Shown: positions 16,498 through 25,636 of the stretch, piece after piece
How the letters are laid out: each line of letters begins with the position of its first letter
Position numbering within the stretch: the first letter of the stretch is position 1
NCBI RefSeq assembly: GCF_004681975.1
Contig: NZ_SMLK01000007.1
Location: forward strand, 140,543-204,542
Length of the DNA: 64,000 nucleotides
From: Ramlibacter humi
Lineage (GTDB): Bacteria > Pseudomonadota > Gammaproteobacteria > Burkholderiales > Burkholderiaceae_C
Reading direction: 5' to 3'
Notes under the pieces: model-generated
Told to the model about the DNA's origin: nothing
What the model saw: only the letters and a program-made list of their open reading frames with translations
The model's database searches: none
Program-made: the position numbers and the translations under genes

Positions 16498-17790
16498 CTA
16501 TTTCCCCAGCACCACAGACGGCAGCCACAGCGAAAAGGCCGGCACGTAGGTGACGATGAGCAGTGCGGCGATCAAGGCGCCGTAGAACGGCCAGATGGTG
16601 CGCATGACGTAGCCCACCGAGACGCCGCCGATGGCGCAGCCGACGAACTGTGTCGTGCCCACGGGCGGCGTGTTCAGCCCCAGCGCGCAGTTGATCAGCA
16701 TCACCATGCCGAACTGCACCGAGCTCATGCCGTACTGCTGGCAGATCGGCAGGAAGATGGGCGTGCACAGCAGGATGGTGGCGGCCATGTCCAGGAAGGT
16801 GCCCAGCACGAACAGGATGACGTTCACCAGAAGGAAGATCAGCCAGGGCTCGGTGGTCACGGTGGACAGCATCTGGCCGGTGAGTTCCGCCACGCCGTAC
16901 AGCGAGATCAGGTAGCCGAAGGTCGAAGAGATGCCGATCAGCAGCAGAATGACGCCGGTGGTCTTGACCGCCTTGGACGCCGCCTTGACGAAATGCGCCC
17001 AGTCCAGCGTGCGGTACAAAAACACCGTCAGCGCCAGCGCGTACAGCACCGCGATGGCGGCCGACTCGGTGGCGGTGAACACGCCCGAGAGGATGCCCAC
17101 CAGGATCAGCGCGACGACGAACAGGCCCGGCAGCGCCGCCGCGAACGAGCGGCCCACGATCGACCAGCCCGGGAATGTGCCTGCCGGGTAGCCGCGCTTT
17201 ACCGCCACCAGGTAGGCCGCGGCGAGATTGCAGACGGTGAGGATCAGCGCCGGCAGCAGGCCCGCGAGGATCAGCGCCGCGATGGACACCTTGCCGCCCG
17301 CCGCCAGCGTGTAGATGATCATGTTGTGGCTGGTGGGCATCAGCGCCCCGACCAGCGCCGCGTGCGTGGTGACGTTCACCGCGTAATCGGCGTGGTAGCC
17401 CTCCTTCTTCATCATCGGGATCATCACGGCGCCCATGGCCGAGACGTCGGCGACGGGCGAGCCGGACACGCCGCCGAACAGCGTGCACGCCACCACGTTG
17501 GACATGCCCAGGCCGCCGCGCACGTGGCCGATCAGGCTCTTGGCGAAGTTGACGATGCGGTCGGCGATGCCGCCATACAGCATCAGCTCGCCCGCGAAGA
17601 TGAAGAACGGGATGGCCAGGAACGAAAACACGTTCATGCCCGACGTCATCTGCTGGAAACCGACGGCCAGCGGCAGCCCTTCGTACAGCAGCGTCGACAG
17701 CGCGGACAGCCCGATGGCGAAGGCCACGGGCACGCCCAGCACCAGCAGCCCGAAGAAGCTGCCCGAGAGGATGAGGAGCGCAAGGGTCAT
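16498..17790 (-). CDS. dctM: TRAP transporter large membrane subunit (DctM family)
   Basis: A 430-residue polytopic protein with the family motifs VFSFLAIPFFIFAGELMLYGGIADRIVNFA, GGVSGSPVADVSAMGAVMIPMM and the late LINCALGLNTPPVGT. Its start ATG overlaps the dctQ stop (ATGA). It is the promoter-distal gene of the operon udh-SMP30-dctP-dctQ-dctM and would form the sodium-coupled channel for uronate or a related sugar acid. The substrate is inferred from the enzymes in the operon. Confidence 0.95.
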   Translation of the reverse strand: MTLALLILSGSFFGLLVLGVPVAFAIGLSALSTLLYEGLPLAVGFQQMTSGMNVFSFLAIPFFIFAGELMLYGGIADRIVNFAKSLIGHVRGGLGMSNVVACTLFGGVSGSPVADVSAMGAVMIPMMKKEGYHADYAVNVTTHAALVGALMPTSHNMIIYTLAAGGKVSIAALILAGLLPALILTVCNLAAAYLVAVKRGYPAGTFPGWSIVGRSFAAALPGLFVVALILVGILSGVFTATESAAIAVLYALALTVFLYRTLDWAHFVKAASKAVKTTGVILLLIGISSTFGYLISLYGVAELTGQMLSTVTTEPWLIFLLVNVILFVLGTFLDMAATILLCTPIFLPICQQYGMSSVQFGMVMLINCALGLNTPPVGTTQFVGCAIGGVSVGYVMRTIWPFYGALIAALLIVTYVPAFSLWLPSVVLGK

Positions 17791-18392
17791 GACCAGGAAG
17801 GTTCCACCTCGGTGCCGCGGGCCAGCGCGACGAGGTGCTCGATGGAGAACAGGACGATCAGCACGCCGGAAACTGCGGCCGGCACGTACTTCCAGCCTTC
17901 GCTGATCCACAGCGTGGGCAGGCGGTAGGACCACACCGACTGCGCGAGGTAGACGCAGTTCCACGCCATCGCCGCGCCGAACGCGAGGACCAGCGCGTGG
18001 ATCAGGTATTCCATCTTCAGGCGCACGCCCTCGGGCGCCAGCACGAGGAAGGATTCCAGGCCGATGTGGCCCGCGTCGCGCACGCCGACGGCGGTGCCCA
18101 GCATCGTGACGTACAGCACCAGCAGCAGCGCCAGGCTCTCGGCCCAGGTGGGCGTGCTGTTCAGGACGTAGCGGCCGAACACCTGCCAGCTCACGGCGCA
18201 GATCAGCGCCACGATGCCGAAGATGCCCAGCCACATGCAGCCGCGCGCCAGGCGGCGGCACAGGCGCGTGTACCAGCCCGCCAGCGCGCCGGCGGGCACG
18301 CCCTCCGTGCCCGCGGCCTGCGTGGCCTGCGCCGCGTCGGGCGGCATGGTGGCCGGCGCGCGGCCGGCCGTGGCGTCGGCGCCGCTCGTCAC
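17787..18392 (-). CDS. dctQ: TRAP transporter small membrane subunit (DctQ family)
   Basis: A 201-residue protein with four membrane segments and the DctQ pattern [30 protein letters not shown] used GTG 18392 because it overlaps the dctP stop (GTGA), fitting coupled translation; ATG 18347 is an alternative that removes 15 residues. The N-terminal 25 residues are hydrophilic and alanine-rich. It is sandwiched between dctP and dctM and completes this TRAP system. Confidence 0.9.
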   Translation of the reverse strand: MTSGADATAGRAPATMPPDAAQATQAAGTEGVPAGALAGWYTRLCRRLARGCMWLGIFGIVALICAVSWQVFGRYVLNSTPTWAESLALLLVLYVTMLGTAVGVRDAGHIGLESFLVLAPEGVRLKMEYLIHALVLAFGAAMAWNCVYLAQSVWSYRLPTLWISEGWKYVPAAVSGVLIVLFSIEHLVALARGTEVEPSWS

Positions 18393-19354
18393 TTGGTGTC
18401 CTGCACCTGCTTGATCATCGCCTTCAGCTTCGGGTCGGTGATGAACTTGTCGTACACCGGCTTCATCGCGGCCTGGAACGAGGCCTTGTCGACCTGGATG
18501 ATCTCGGCGCCGCCCTGCTTGACGATGGCCATGGACTTGGCCTCGCGCTCGTCCCACAGCTTGCGCATGTAGGGCACCGATTCCTTCGCGGCCTGGCGGA
18601 TGGCCTTCTGGTCGTCCGGCGTCAGCGTGTCCCACACGCGCTTGGAGAACAGCAGCATCTCCGGCGCCATCGAGTGCTCGGTCACCGAGTAGTACTTCGC
18701 CACCTCGAAGTGGCGCGAGCTTTCGTACGAAGGCCAGTTGTTCTCGGCGCCGTCCACCAGGCCGGTCTTCAGCGCGGTGTAGACCTCGCCGTAAGGCATG
18801 GGCGTGGCGTTGGCGCCCATCGCCTCCAGCAGCGCCACCCACAGGTCGGACTGCTGCACGCGCACTTTCAGGCCCTTGGCGTCGGCCAGCGTGCGCACGG
18901 GCTTCTTCGCGGTGTAAAGGCTGCGCGCGCCGCTGTCGTAGTACGCCAGGCCGATGAACCCCTGCGGCGCGCAGGAAGCGAGGATCTGCTCGCCGATGGC
19001 GCCGTCCAGCACCTTGCGCATGTGCTCCTTGCTGTGGAACAGGAACGGCATGGTGGGCACCTGCGTCTCGGGGCAGATGTTGTTCATCGGCGCGATGTTC
19101 ACGCGCGTCATCGCCAGGGCGCCGATCTTGGTCTGTTCGATGGTGTCCTTCTCGCTGCCCAGCGCGCTGTTGTTGAACACGCGGATGCTGTGCTTGCCGT
19201 TGGTCAGCGCCTTCAGCCGCTCGCCCATGAACTTGACGGCTTCCACCGTGGGGTAGCCGTCCGGGTGGATGTCGGAGGAGCGGAACTCGGTCGCCTGCGC
19301 GGCGAAAGCGCACAGTGCGGCCGCGGCGACGGCGAGGGTCTTGAGCTTCTTCAT
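18389..19354 (-). CDS. dctP: TRAP transporter periplasmic substrate-binding protein (DctP family)
   Basis: A 321-residue protein with signal peptide [21 protein letters not shown] and a strong AGGAGA ribosome-binding site. Mature features are [65 protein letters not shown] with the ligand-binding arginine, and [22 protein letters not shown]. Its position between a lactonase/uronate dehydrogenase pair and dctQM suggests a hexuronate ligand such as galacturonate or glucuronate. Confidence 0.93.
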   Translation of the reverse strand: MKKLKTLAVAAAALCAFAAQATEFRSSDIHPDGYPTVEAVKFMGERLKALTNGKHSIRVFNNSALGSEKDTIEQTKIGALAMTRVNIAPMNNICPETQVPTMPFLFHSKEHMRKVLDGAIGEQILASCAPQGFIGLAYYDSGARSLYTAKKPVRTLADAKGLKVRVQQSDLWVALLEAMGANATPMPYGEVYTALKTGLVDGAENNWPSYESSRHFEVAKYYSVTEHSMAPEMLLFSKRVWDTLTPDDQKAIRQAAKESVPYMRKLWDEREAKSMAIVKQGGAEIIQVDKASFQAAMKPVYDKFITDPKLKAMIKQVQDTK

Positions 19355-19380
19355 CGTTTTGTCTCCTGGGAAGGTCACGG

Positions 19381-20271
19381 TCAAAGGGGGAGGCGGCACG
19401 CCGGCTCGGGCAGCCCGCGCACGCCGGGGCGCAACGCGAACACGCCGCCCGCCAGCGGCTGGTCCGAAAGGTCGCCACCGGGGCGGATGGATGTGACGAA
19501 CAGCGTGTCGAGGCCCGCGCCGCCGAAGGCGCACATCGCGGGCTTCTTCACCGGCACGGGCAGCGAGCGGTCCAGCTGCCCGCGCGGCGTGAAGCGGTGC
19601 ACCAGCCCGGCGTCGTTGCCGCACACCCAGTAGCAGCCGTCCTCGTCCACCGCGGCGCCGTCGGGGCGGCCGGGCAGCGGGCGCATGTCGATGAACAGGC
19701 GGTGGTTGGTCGGTGTGCCGCCGTCCAGGTCGTAGTCGAAGGCCCAGACCTGCTGCGAATCGGGGTGCGAGTCGCTCAGGTACATGGTGCGACCGTCGGG
19801 GCTGAACGCCATGCCGTTGGGCGTGATGAGGCCGGGCACCAGCGCGCGCAGCGAAGGGCCTTCATCGAGTGCGTACACCTGGCCGGCAGCGCGGGCCAGC
19901 GACATGTCCATCACCATCGTGCCGGCGCGCAGGCGGCCCTGCCGGTCGCAACGGCCGTCGTTGAAGCGCATGCCCGCTTCGGCATGCTGCACGGCGGCGA
20001 TGCGGCGAGCCTGCGCCTTGCCCTCGCCTTGCGGCAGCTGCAGGTGGAACACGCCGCTTTCCATGCCGCAGACCCAGCCGCCGGCGACGTGCGGCGCGAT
20101 GCACGCGGGCATCTCCTCGGTGGACCACGAGGTCACGCGCGCGGTGGGCGCATGCCAGCGGAAGATGCCGCGGCCGGGGATGTCCACCCAATGCAAAGCC
20201 TGCTCGGCGGCGATCCACACCGGGCTTTCGCCGACCCCGTGGCGCGCATCCAGGACGAGTTCGGCTTGCAT
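19381..20271 (-). CDS. SMP-30/gluconolactonase-family lactonase
   Basis: A 296-residue six-bladed beta-propeller protein. Metal-site residues of the family are present: E15 in GVGESPVW, the asparagine in [13 protein letters not shown] and the aspartate in [31 protein letters not shown] is also typical. It lies 6 bp downstream of uronate dehydrogenase, whose product is an aldaro-lactone, so hydrolysis of galactaro- or glucaro-lactone is the likely reaction. No signal peptide is visible, fitting a cytoplasmic enzyme. Confidence 0.9.
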   Translation of the reverse strand: MQAELVLDARHGVGESPVWIAAEQALHWVDIPGRGIFRWHAPTARVTSWSTEEMPACIAPHVAGGWVCGMESGVFHLQLPQGEGKAQARRIAAVQHAEAGMRFNDGRCDRQGRLRAGTMVMDMSLARAAGQVYALDEGPSLRALVPGLITPNGMAFSPDGRTMYLSDSHPDSQQVWAFDYDLDGGTPTNHRLFIDMRPLPGRPDGAAVDEDGCYWVCGNDAGLVHRFTPRGQLDRSLPVPVKKPAMCAFGGAGLDTLFVTSIRPGGDLSDQPLAGGVFALRPGVRGLPEPACRLPL

Positions 20272-20277
20272 CGGTGG

Positions 20278-21090
20278 CTAAAGGGTCTCGAAGGGGCCGG
20301 CTTTCACGAAGGCGCCCCCCTGGTACTGCGCGGCCGGGTCCGAAGGATCGAGCGCGGGCTGCGCTTCCACCTTCGCCCTGAACTGCTCGGAGCTGTCGCG
20401 CGGCGTGAAGCCCAAATGCGCGGCTTTCGAGTTCTCCCACCACACGGTGCGGTTGGCCGACATGCCGTAGACGATGGCGTGGCCCAGCTTGGGCGTGAAG
20501 AGGCAGCAGCGCACCAGTTCCGTGAGGTCGGCGTAGCTGAGCCAGGTGACCATCATGCGGCGGTCCTTCGGCTCGGGGAACGACGAGCCGATGCGCAGGC
20601 AGGCGGTCTCGATGCCGTAGCGGTCGAAGTAGAAGCGCGAGAGGTCTTCGCCGAACGACTTCGACAGGCCGTAGTAGCCGTCGGGGCGGCGCGGCGAGTC
20701 GGCGTCCAGCATCTCGCCCTGCGGGTGGAAGCCGATGACGTGGTTGGAGCTGGCGAACACCACGCGCCTCGCACCGTGGCGCCGCGCCGCCTCATAGAGG
20801 TTGAAGACGCCCTTGATGTTGGCTTCGACGATCTCTTCGAACGGGCGCTCCACCGAGATGCCGCCCAGGTGGACGATGGCTTCGCAGCCTTGCACCAGCG
20901 CATCGACCGCCTTCTTGTCCGCGAGGTCGCAACGCACCACTTCCTCGCCCCGGCCGGCCGGGGACATCTGCGCGATGTCGGACAGGCGCAGCACGTCCGC
21001 GAACGGCTTGAGCCGGTCGCGCAGCACCTTGCCCAGCCCGCCGGCCGCACCGGTGAGCAGCAGCCGCCCGAATTTGTCCTGTTGCGCCAT
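20278..21090 (-). CDS. udh: Uronate dehydrogenase (NAD-dependent, SDR family)
   Basis: A 270-residue extended short-chain dehydrogenase close to bacterial Udh: GRLLLTGAAGGLG nucleotide motif, VHLGGISVERPFEEI, VFASSNHVIGFH, catalytic YGLSK, and CLRIGSSFPEPKDRRMM. It oxidises D-galacturonate or D-glucuronate to the aldaro-1,5-lactone. I start at ATG 21090; ATG 21105 adds five residues but overlaps the candidate operator. It heads the operon with the lactonase and the TRAP transporter, and diverges from a FadR-type regulator. Confidence 0.9.
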   Translation of the reverse strand: MAQQDKFGRLLLTGAAGGLGKVLRDRLKPFADVLRLSDIAQMSPAGRGEEVVRCDLADKKAVDALVQGCEAIVHLGGISVERPFEEIVEANIKGVFNLYEAARRHGARRVVFASSNHVIGFHPQGEMLDADSPRRPDGYYGLSKSFGEDLSRFYFDRYGIETACLRIGSSFPEPKDRRMMVTWLSYADLTELVRCCLFTPKLGHAIVYGMSANRTVWWENSKAAHLGFTPRDSSEQFRAKVEAQPALDPSDPAAQYQGGAFVKAGPFETL

Positions 21091-21097
21091 GTGGTCA

Positions 21098-21110
21098 GTT
21101 GTCATACAAC
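21098..21110. promoter_or_regulatory. Candidate GntR/FadR-type operator upstream of udh
   Basis: GTTGT-CAT-ACAAC is a perfect inverted repeat with 3-bp spacer, of the GT-N-AC type bound by FadR-subfamily GntR proteins. It lies between udh and the divergent regulator gene that starts at 21135. A related site is at 21952-21968 in front of the kdgD side of the cluster. Confidence 0.5.
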
Positions 21111-21134
21111 ATGTGGATTGATTATCATGAGCCG

Positions 21135-21914
21135 ATGACAGCCGTGTCAACCGCCCCGACTCCGGAAAATCCCGAGTCCGCCGACCGGCCGACGCCGCTG
21201 CGCCGGCGCGGCCGCAGCCTGGCCCATGACCTGGTGGACAGTCTGGCCGGCGAGATCCGCGCGGGCCGCTTGCGGCCCGGCGACAAGCTGCCGACCGAGT
21301 CGGAATTCATGAAGACCTGGGGCGTCAGCCGCACCGTCGTGCGCGAAGCCCTGTCCCGCCTGCAGGCCGCCGGCGCGGTGGAAACGCGGCACGGCATCGG
21401 CACCTTCGTGCTGGCGCCGGCCGCCGGCCAGGGCTTCCGCATCGACCCTGCGGAACTGGCCACCGCGGTCGACGTGCTGGCCGTGCTGGAACTGCGAATC
21501 AGCCTGGAAACGGAGTCCGCGGGCCTGGCCGCCCAGAGGAGAACCGACTGGCAGCTGCAGGGATTGCGCGCGGCGCTGGACGACCTGGAGAACGCCTCCA
21601 CGCAGGGCGACGCCATCGGCCCGGACCTGCGCTTCCACATCGCCATCGCCGAAGCCACGGGCAACCGCTACTTCGCGGACATCATGGCCTACCTGGGCGC
21701 CACGCTGATCCCGCGCGCGCGCATCAACTCGCCCCGCATCGCGATGGAGGACCTGCCGCAGTACCTGCGGCGCGTGAACCGCGAGCACGAGGAAATCTAC
21801 GAAGCCATCGCGCGGCGCGACGCTGAATCGGCGCGCGCCGCCATGCGGCTGCACCTGACGAACAGCCGCGAACGCCTGCGCCGCGCGCAGGAAGCCACCG
21901 AAGACAAGGACTGA
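21135..21914 (+). CDS. FadR-subfamily GntR transcriptional regulator
   Basis: A 259-residue protein with a GntR winged helix (residues about 25-95: RPGDKLPTESEFMKTWGVSRTVVREALSRLQAAGAVETRHGIGTF) and an FCD ligand domain (RFHIAIAEATGNRYFADIM, HEEIYEAIARRDAESARAAM), which binds a metal in many family members. I chose ATG 21135, since earlier in-frame starts fall in the promoter and operator. It is divergent from udh and upstream of kdgD, and is the likely repressor of uronate catabolism. Confidence 0.9.
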   Translation: MTAVSTAPTPENPESADRPTPLRRRGRSLAHDLVDSLAGEIRAGRLRPGDKLPTESEFMKTWGVSRTVVREALSRLQAAGAVETRHGIGTFVLAPAAGQGFRIDPAELATAVDVLAVLELRISLETESAGLAAQRRTDWQLQGLRAALDDLENASTQGDAIGPDLRFHIAIAEATGNRYFADIMAYLGATLIPRARINSPRIAMEDLPQYLRRVNREHEEIYEAIARRDAESARAAMRLHLTNSRERLRRAQEATEDKD

Positions 21915-21951
21915 GCACCGCCGCGTCGGCAGGTTTGCTCAGTCGTCAGCC

Positions 21952-21968
21952 TAGTTGTACGATGACTA
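21952..21968. promoter_or_regulatory. Candidate second operator of the uronate regulator
   Basis: TAGTTGTACGATGACTA is an imperfect palindrome sharing the AGTTGT half-site with the 21098-21110 operator. It lies 24 bp upstream of the TctC relic that opens the kdgD-epimerase operon. An operator here would link control of both arms of the cluster. Assignment is by symmetry and similarity only. Confidence 0.4.
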
Positions 21969-21991
21969 ACTTCTTCCGGAAACAAGAACCA

Positions 21992-22216
21992 ATGACCTGG
22001 AGCCGCCGCCTGCTGTCCACCCTGCCCGCCGCGTTGGCGGCACCGACCGTCCTGGCGCAGGGTCAATGGCCTTCGCGGCCCCACGTGCGCGCCCGCCTCT
22101 GCGGCCAGGGCGCCGAAGTCGTCGCCATGGAACCGGCCGAGCAGGACCGCTTCTTCGAAGCCGAGCGCAAGCGCTGGGCCCAGGTGGTGGCGCAGGCCGG
22201 CATCAAGCCCGATTGA
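21992..22216 (+). pseudogene. Internally deleted Bug/TctC binding-protein gene
   Basis: The 74-codon frame begins with a typical Bug signal peptide (MTWSRRLLSTLPAALAAPTVLAQ) and the first mature residues GQWPSRP. It then jumps directly to the C-terminal family segment GAEVVAMEPAEQDRFFEAERKRWAQVV, ending AGIKPD. About 240 central residues of a normal ~320-residue protein are missing, yet the frame is open. It is most simply a gene with an in-frame deletion and can no longer form the two-lobed binding fold. It lies 24 bp before kdgD and probably once encoded the binding protein of this operon. Confidence 0.8.
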
Positions 22217-22240
22217 ACCGAATCCCCCCTCCCGCAAGAC

Positions 22241-23155
22241 ATGACCACTCCGCAAGAACTCAAGAGCACGCTCGCATCCGGCCTGCTGTCTTTCCCCCTC
22301 ACCGACTTCGACGCCCAGGGCGATTTCGATCCACGCGGCTACACGGCCCGCCTGGAATGGCTGGCGCCGTATGGCGCCACCGCCCTCTTCGCCGCCGGCG
22401 GCACCGGCGAGTTCTTCTCGCTGACCGGCGACGAGTACCCGCGCGTGATCAAGACGGCCGTCGACACCTGCCGCGGCAAGGTGCCCATCATCGCGGGCGC
22501 CGGCGGCCCCACGCGCTTCGCCATCGCCTGCGCGCAAGCGGCCGAGCAGGCCGGCGCGCAAGGCGTGCTGCTGCTGCCGCACTACCTGACCGAGGCTTCG
22601 CAGGAAGGCCTGGCCGCGCACGTCGAGGCGGTGTGCAGGAGCGTGAAGTCCGGCGTCATCGTCTACAACCGCGGCGTCTGCAAGCTGCAGCCCGCCACGC
22701 TGGCGAAGCTGGCCGACCGCTGCCCGAACCTGGTGGGCTTCAAGGACGGCATCGGCGACATCGAGCTGATGGTCGCCATCTACCAGAAGATGGGCGACCG
22801 CTTCGCGTACCTGGGCGGCCTGCCCACCGCGGAGGTGTATGCCGCCGCGTACAAGGCGCTGGGCACGCCGGTGTATTCGTCGGCCGTCTTCAACTTCATC
22901 CCGAAGACCGCGATGGACTTCTACAAGGCCGTGCGCGACGACGACCAGGCCACGCAGCACCGCCTGCTGAAGCAGTTCTTCATGCCTTACCTCGACATCC
23001 GCAACAAGGGTGCCGGCTACGCGGTGAGCATCGTGAAGGCAGGCGCGAAGATCGCCGGCCACGACGCCGGCCCCGTGCGCGCGCCGCTCACCGACCTGAA
23101 GGCCGGCGAGGTGGAGCAGCTGCGCGCGCTGATCGCCCAACTGGGCCCGCAGTAA
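22241..23155 (+). CDS. kdgD: 5-dehydro-4-deoxyglucarate dehydratase
   Basis: A 304-residue member of the DapA/NAL class I aldolase family. It has the GGTGEFFSL carboxylate loop (residues 53-61), Y142 in VYNRG and the Schiff-base lysine K168 in VGFKDGIGD. KdgD dehydrates and decarboxylates 5-keto-4-deoxyglucarate to alpha-ketoglutarate semialdehyde, the penultimate step of oxidative uronate breakdown. It sits 24 bp after the TctC relic and 2 bp before the epimerase. The semialdehyde dehydrogenase is not in the window, and the aldarate dehydratase may be the gene at 61331. Confidence 0.93.
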   Translation: MTTPQELKSTLASGLLSFPLTDFDAQGDFDPRGYTARLEWLAPYGATALFAAGGTGEFFSLTGDEYPRVIKTAVDTCRGKVPIIAGAGGPTRFAIACAQAAEQAGAQGVLLLPHYLTEASQEGLAAHVEAVCRSVKSGVIVYNRGVCKLQPATLAKLADRCPNLVGFKDGIGDIELMVAIYQKMGDRFAYLGGLPTAEVYAAAYKALGTPVYSSAVFNFIPKTAMDFYKAVRDDDQATQHRLLKQFFMPYLDIRNKGAGYAVSIVKAGAKIAGHDAGPVRAPLTDLKAGEVEQLRALIAQLGPQ

Positions 23156-23157
23156 GC

Positions 23158-24009
23158 ATGCTGCGCATCGCCGCCGGCGCCATGGCCTGCGACATCGAGC
23201 CGGCGATGGGCGGCTGCCTGAAGTCGCTGCGCTTGCACGGCATCGACGTGCTGCGGCCGACGCCCGGCAGCGTGGCCACGGCGCGCCAGTCGTCCAGCTA
23301 CCCGCTGGTGCCTTGGTCCAATCGCATCGGCGAAGGCTTGCTGCGCTGGCGCGGGCGCACCGTGCGGATCGAGCGCAACAACGCGCCGGAGCCGCACGCG
23401 ATCCATGGCACCGGGTGGCAGGACGCATGGCAGGTTGTCGCGCAGCATGCGGATCGCGTGGAGCTTTCGCTGGCGCATCGCGCGGACGCGCGTTGGCCGT
23501 TCGCTTTCGAAGCATCGCAGGCGCTGGCCGTGAGTGAGAGCGGACTGGACATGACGCTCTCCGTCACCAACCGGTCGCATGAGCCCATGCCCGCGGGACT
23601 GGGCTGGCATCCGTTCTTCGCCAAGCGCCCAGGCGCGCGCGTGCGGGTGCGCGCGAAAGGCCGCTGGGAGATGTCGGCCGGCAAGCTGCCGACGCAGCAC
23701 GTTTCCCACACGGGCCTGGACACGGTCACCGACGCGCTGGACGTGGACCACTGCTTCGACGGCTGGGACGGCGAGGCGGAACTCGGCGACCACCTGCTGC
23801 GCATCACGGTGAGCTCGGCGTTGCGGCACATCGTGGTGTTCACGCACCCCAGCCGCGACATCATCGCCATCGAGCCGGTCACGCACGCGAACAACATCTA
23901 CGGCGATCCGGCGATCGCTTCACAGACGCAGCATGACCTGGGCATCACCGAGCTGGCACCCGGCGAGACGCTCACCGCGGGCATGCGGATCGCCGTAGCG
24001 GCCGCTTAG
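23158..24009 (+). CDS. Aldose 1-epimerase-family protein
   Basis: A 283-residue galactose-mutarotase-like beta-sandwich. The signature includes YPLVPWSNRIGEG, the catalytic histidine region PHAIHGTGW, GLGWHPFFAKRPG, and the C-terminal glutamate region in FTHPSRDIIAIEPVTHANNIY. Such enzymes interconvert sugar anomers; in this operon it would speed anomer conversion of the uronate for Udh. It starts 2 bp after kdgD. Its stop overlaps the convergent small gene at 24006 by 4 bp. Confidence 0.9.
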   Translation: MLRIAAGAMACDIEPAMGGCLKSLRLHGIDVLRPTPGSVATARQSSSYPLVPWSNRIGEGLLRWRGRTVRIERNNAPEPHAIHGTGWQDAWQVVAQHADRVELSLAHRADARWPFAFEASQALAVSESGLDMTLSVTNRSHEPMPAGLGWHPFFAKRPGARVRVRAKGRWEMSAGKLPTQHVSHTGLDTVTDALDVDHCFDGWDGEAELGDHLLRITVSSALRHIVVFTHPSRDIIAIEPVTHANNIYGDPAIASQTQHDLGITELAPGETLTAGMRIAVAAA

Positions 24010-24422
24010 TTGACGCGCAGCGCGCGGCCCAGTTCGCAGCCGGCGTCGTACAGCACGTCCAGCACGCCGTCGTTCGGCACCGGCACCGCGGTGGACGGCA
24101 AAGCCGAGGAGTGCACGGCCTTGCCCGCGGCGTCATAGCCGAGCACGCCCGCGGTGCGCACCTGCCGCTGCGCGCAATCGAACTGCAGTCGCAACACGGC
24201 GTTGTGCCAACGCGGGCCCGTCGCGGCCGCATCGGACGAGGTGCGCTTGAGCAACTGCGAAGGCGAACCGCGCACCGACACCGCGACGACGGGGCCGCGC
24301 ACTTCGATGCTGGAGGCTTCGATCGCCAGTTCGGGCGCGCCGGGCACCGGCAGCCACGGCGGCACGGCCAGGGCGCCGCACGCGGCGCAACCGCCCAGCA
24401 CCGCCGCGGCCAGCCGCTTCAC
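24006..24422 (-). CDS. Secreted small protein resembling surface-adhesin E domain
   Basis: A 138-residue protein with an N-terminal hydrophobic signal segment containing cysteines (MKRLAAAVLGGCAACGALA), which could be a lipobox. The body has alternating hydrophobic strands and paired cysteines (RLQFDCAQRQ, LYDAGCELG), plus the layout V.....DC......Y.AAGK, as in the Adhesin_E-like domain of Betaproteobacteria. That assignment is by pattern only. The gene overlaps the upstream 85-residue gene by 4 bp (ATGA), so the two are co-translated. Confidence 0.6.
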   Translation of the reverse strand: MKRLAAAVLGGCAACGALAVPPWLPVPGAPELAIEASSIEVRGPVVAVSVRGSPSQLLKRTSSDAAATGPRWHNAVLRLQFDCAQRQVRTAGVLGYDAAGKAVHSSALPSTAVPVPNDGVLDVLYDAGCELGRALRVN

Positions 24423-24676
24423 GGCTTGCGGCCCAGGATCTCGCCGATGTTGGCGCGCGGTTCCAGCAACGGGTCGGGCTCGGCCGGCCCCTGTTCGTCG
24501 CGGGCTTCGCCGCGTTCGGCGGCCTGCGCTTCCGGCATGCCCACCTGCGCGCCCCCGCCGGTCAGGCTGTGCGTGCCTGCGGGCGCATGGCCGCCGCGCG
24601 CCGGCTTCTTCTCATCCGCCGCATGCCAGGGCTGCGGTTCAGTGCCGCCGGGGCGGTGCTTGGGAGTCTCGACCAT
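24419..24676 (-). CDS. Hypothetical hydrophilic 85-residue protein
   Basis: A small protein, MVETPKHRPGGTEPQPWHAADEKKP onward, rich in proline, glycine, glutamate and alanine with no hydrophobic core; it is probably disordered. The C-terminus LLEPRANIGEILGRKP may form a short helix. Its stop overlaps the start of the next gene (ATGA), and a GAGGAGC site precedes the ATG, which supports translation. I do not recognise a family. Confidence 0.5.
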   Translation of the reverse strand: MVETPKHRPGGTEPQPWHAADEKKPARGGHAPAGTHSLTGGGAQVGMPEAQAAERGEARDEQGPAEPDPLLEPRANIGEILGRKP

Positions 24677-24991
24677 CGCTGCTCCTCGTCACGGTTGCAA
24701 CTGCGGGACGACGCCCGCAGCCTGCCGATTGTGGGAAGCGGCCGTCTCAGGGCTTGTGGGAGTGCTTCGCGCGACGCGGTCAGTCGGGTCGCGGGAGGGG
24801 ACTGCGATGGTGCTCACGCCGTGCAACCTAGGTGCCCGGCGGCGCGCCTTGTAGTTCCGCCGCGAGGGATGGCGCAGGCCGGTTTTGATCAGCTGCCGTT
24901 GCAACCGCAACGCGGTGCATATGGCTCAGGCAACCGGCTGACCTGCCCGCCCTGAAATTTCCTACACGCGGGAGAGGCGCCTTTCGCGAGC
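24677..24991. other. Intergenic region, no gene recognised
   Basis: 315 bp between divergent small genes. No convincing frame, hairpin with T tract or tRNA-like structure was seen. It must contain promoters for the minus-strand pair (24676) and possibly for the small plus-strand membrane protein, but no clear -35/-10 pair stands out. Confidence 0.4.
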
Positions 24992-25159
24992 ATGCGGCGC
25001 ATGACCACGCCCGTTCAAGCGCATTTCAGCGACAGCTGGTGGGCCGATTCCGGCGTCGACGACGACCGCCACCCCGGCGGCTTCGGCTTGTGGGCGCTGA
25101 TCGTGCTGCTGGCGCTCGCGCCGGGCGCCGGCGTGCTGCTGACCATGTTCCTGGATTAG
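24992..25159 (+). CDS. Small single-pass membrane protein (55 residues)
   Basis: A short frame, MRRMTTPVQAHFSDSWW onward, with an acidic and aromatic N-terminus (WWADSGVDDDRHPGG) followed by one clear membrane segment (FGLWALIVLLALAPGAGVLL) and a short tail. A GGGAGAGG ribosome-binding site lies about 14 bp upstream of ATG 24992; ATG 25001 would give 52 residues. The compact hydrophobic helix is unlikely by chance in this GC-rich sequence. Function unknown. Confidence 0.5.
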   Translation: MRRMTTPVQAHFSDSWWADSGVDDDRHPGGFGLWALIVLLALAPGAGVLLTMFLD

Positions 25160-25175
25160 CGGCGGGACCAGCCGC

Positions 25176-25349
25176 TCAGTCCGCCGGCCCGGGCTGCGGG
25201 TCGAACGTCGACCAGGTCCATTCCGAACTTTCGAAGTCGCTGTCGCGAAACGGCTCCGGCGGCTGCTGCGCGCGCAGGCGATGCCAAAGAGCGGCGATGC
25301 GGCCGGGCCGCGTGCGCTCTTCGACGCGGGGTTCGGGTGTGTGTTCCAT
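25176..25349 (-). CDS. Hypothetical 57-residue protein
   Basis: From ATG 25349 (ribosome-binding site GAGGGAA about 10 bp upstream) the product is MEHTPEPRVEERTRPGRIA followed by LWHRLRAQQPPEPFRDSDF and an acidic, tryptophan-containing tail. It has a central basic/aromatic helix and is otherwise unstructured. The frame stays open upstream to 25502, but that part is low-complexity shadow. No family recognised. Confidence 0.4.
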   Translation of the reverse strand: MEHTPEPRVEERTRPGRIAALWHRLRAQQPPEPFRDSDFESSEWTWSTFDPQPGPAD

Positions 25350-25636
25350 GGCTGAAGCTTTCCCTCGATGCGACGCATGCTCACGCGCTCGGGATGGCTC
25401 GGCTGTAGGACGGCGGCGAGTCCCGCATTGGGGCGTTGCGCCGTCGCGTGGACCTCGCGGCGTGCGCACGGCGTGTTCCCGGGTTGCCTTTTTTTTCAGC
25501 AATCCGTGGAAAGCGAATGTCCACGCCCCCTTGCCCCGGAAGGACCGGCCTTTCCCACAGAGTTGTCCACCGCAGCTGTGGGTTTGCGCCTACAGCCTCG
25601 CGCGCCTGGCGCCTGCACGGATGGGGCGCGAGCCCT
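25350..25636. other. Intergenic region with T8 tract and CCCACAG/CTGTGGG hairpin
   Basis: No gene was supported here. A run of eight T at about 25487-25494 and a 7-bp stem (25554-25560 with 25576-25582) around TTGTCCACC are the only notable features. The hairpin resembles a DnaA-box-like patch but is isolated (see rejected items). Confidence 0.4.

Noticed and set aside
25551-25585. DnaA-box-like patch (TTTCCCACAG, TTGTCCACC, CTGTGGG) suggesting a replication origin
   Set aside because: Only one poor box cluster, formed by a single hairpin, with no AT-rich unwinding region and no dnaA, dnaN, parAB or repA gene nearby.
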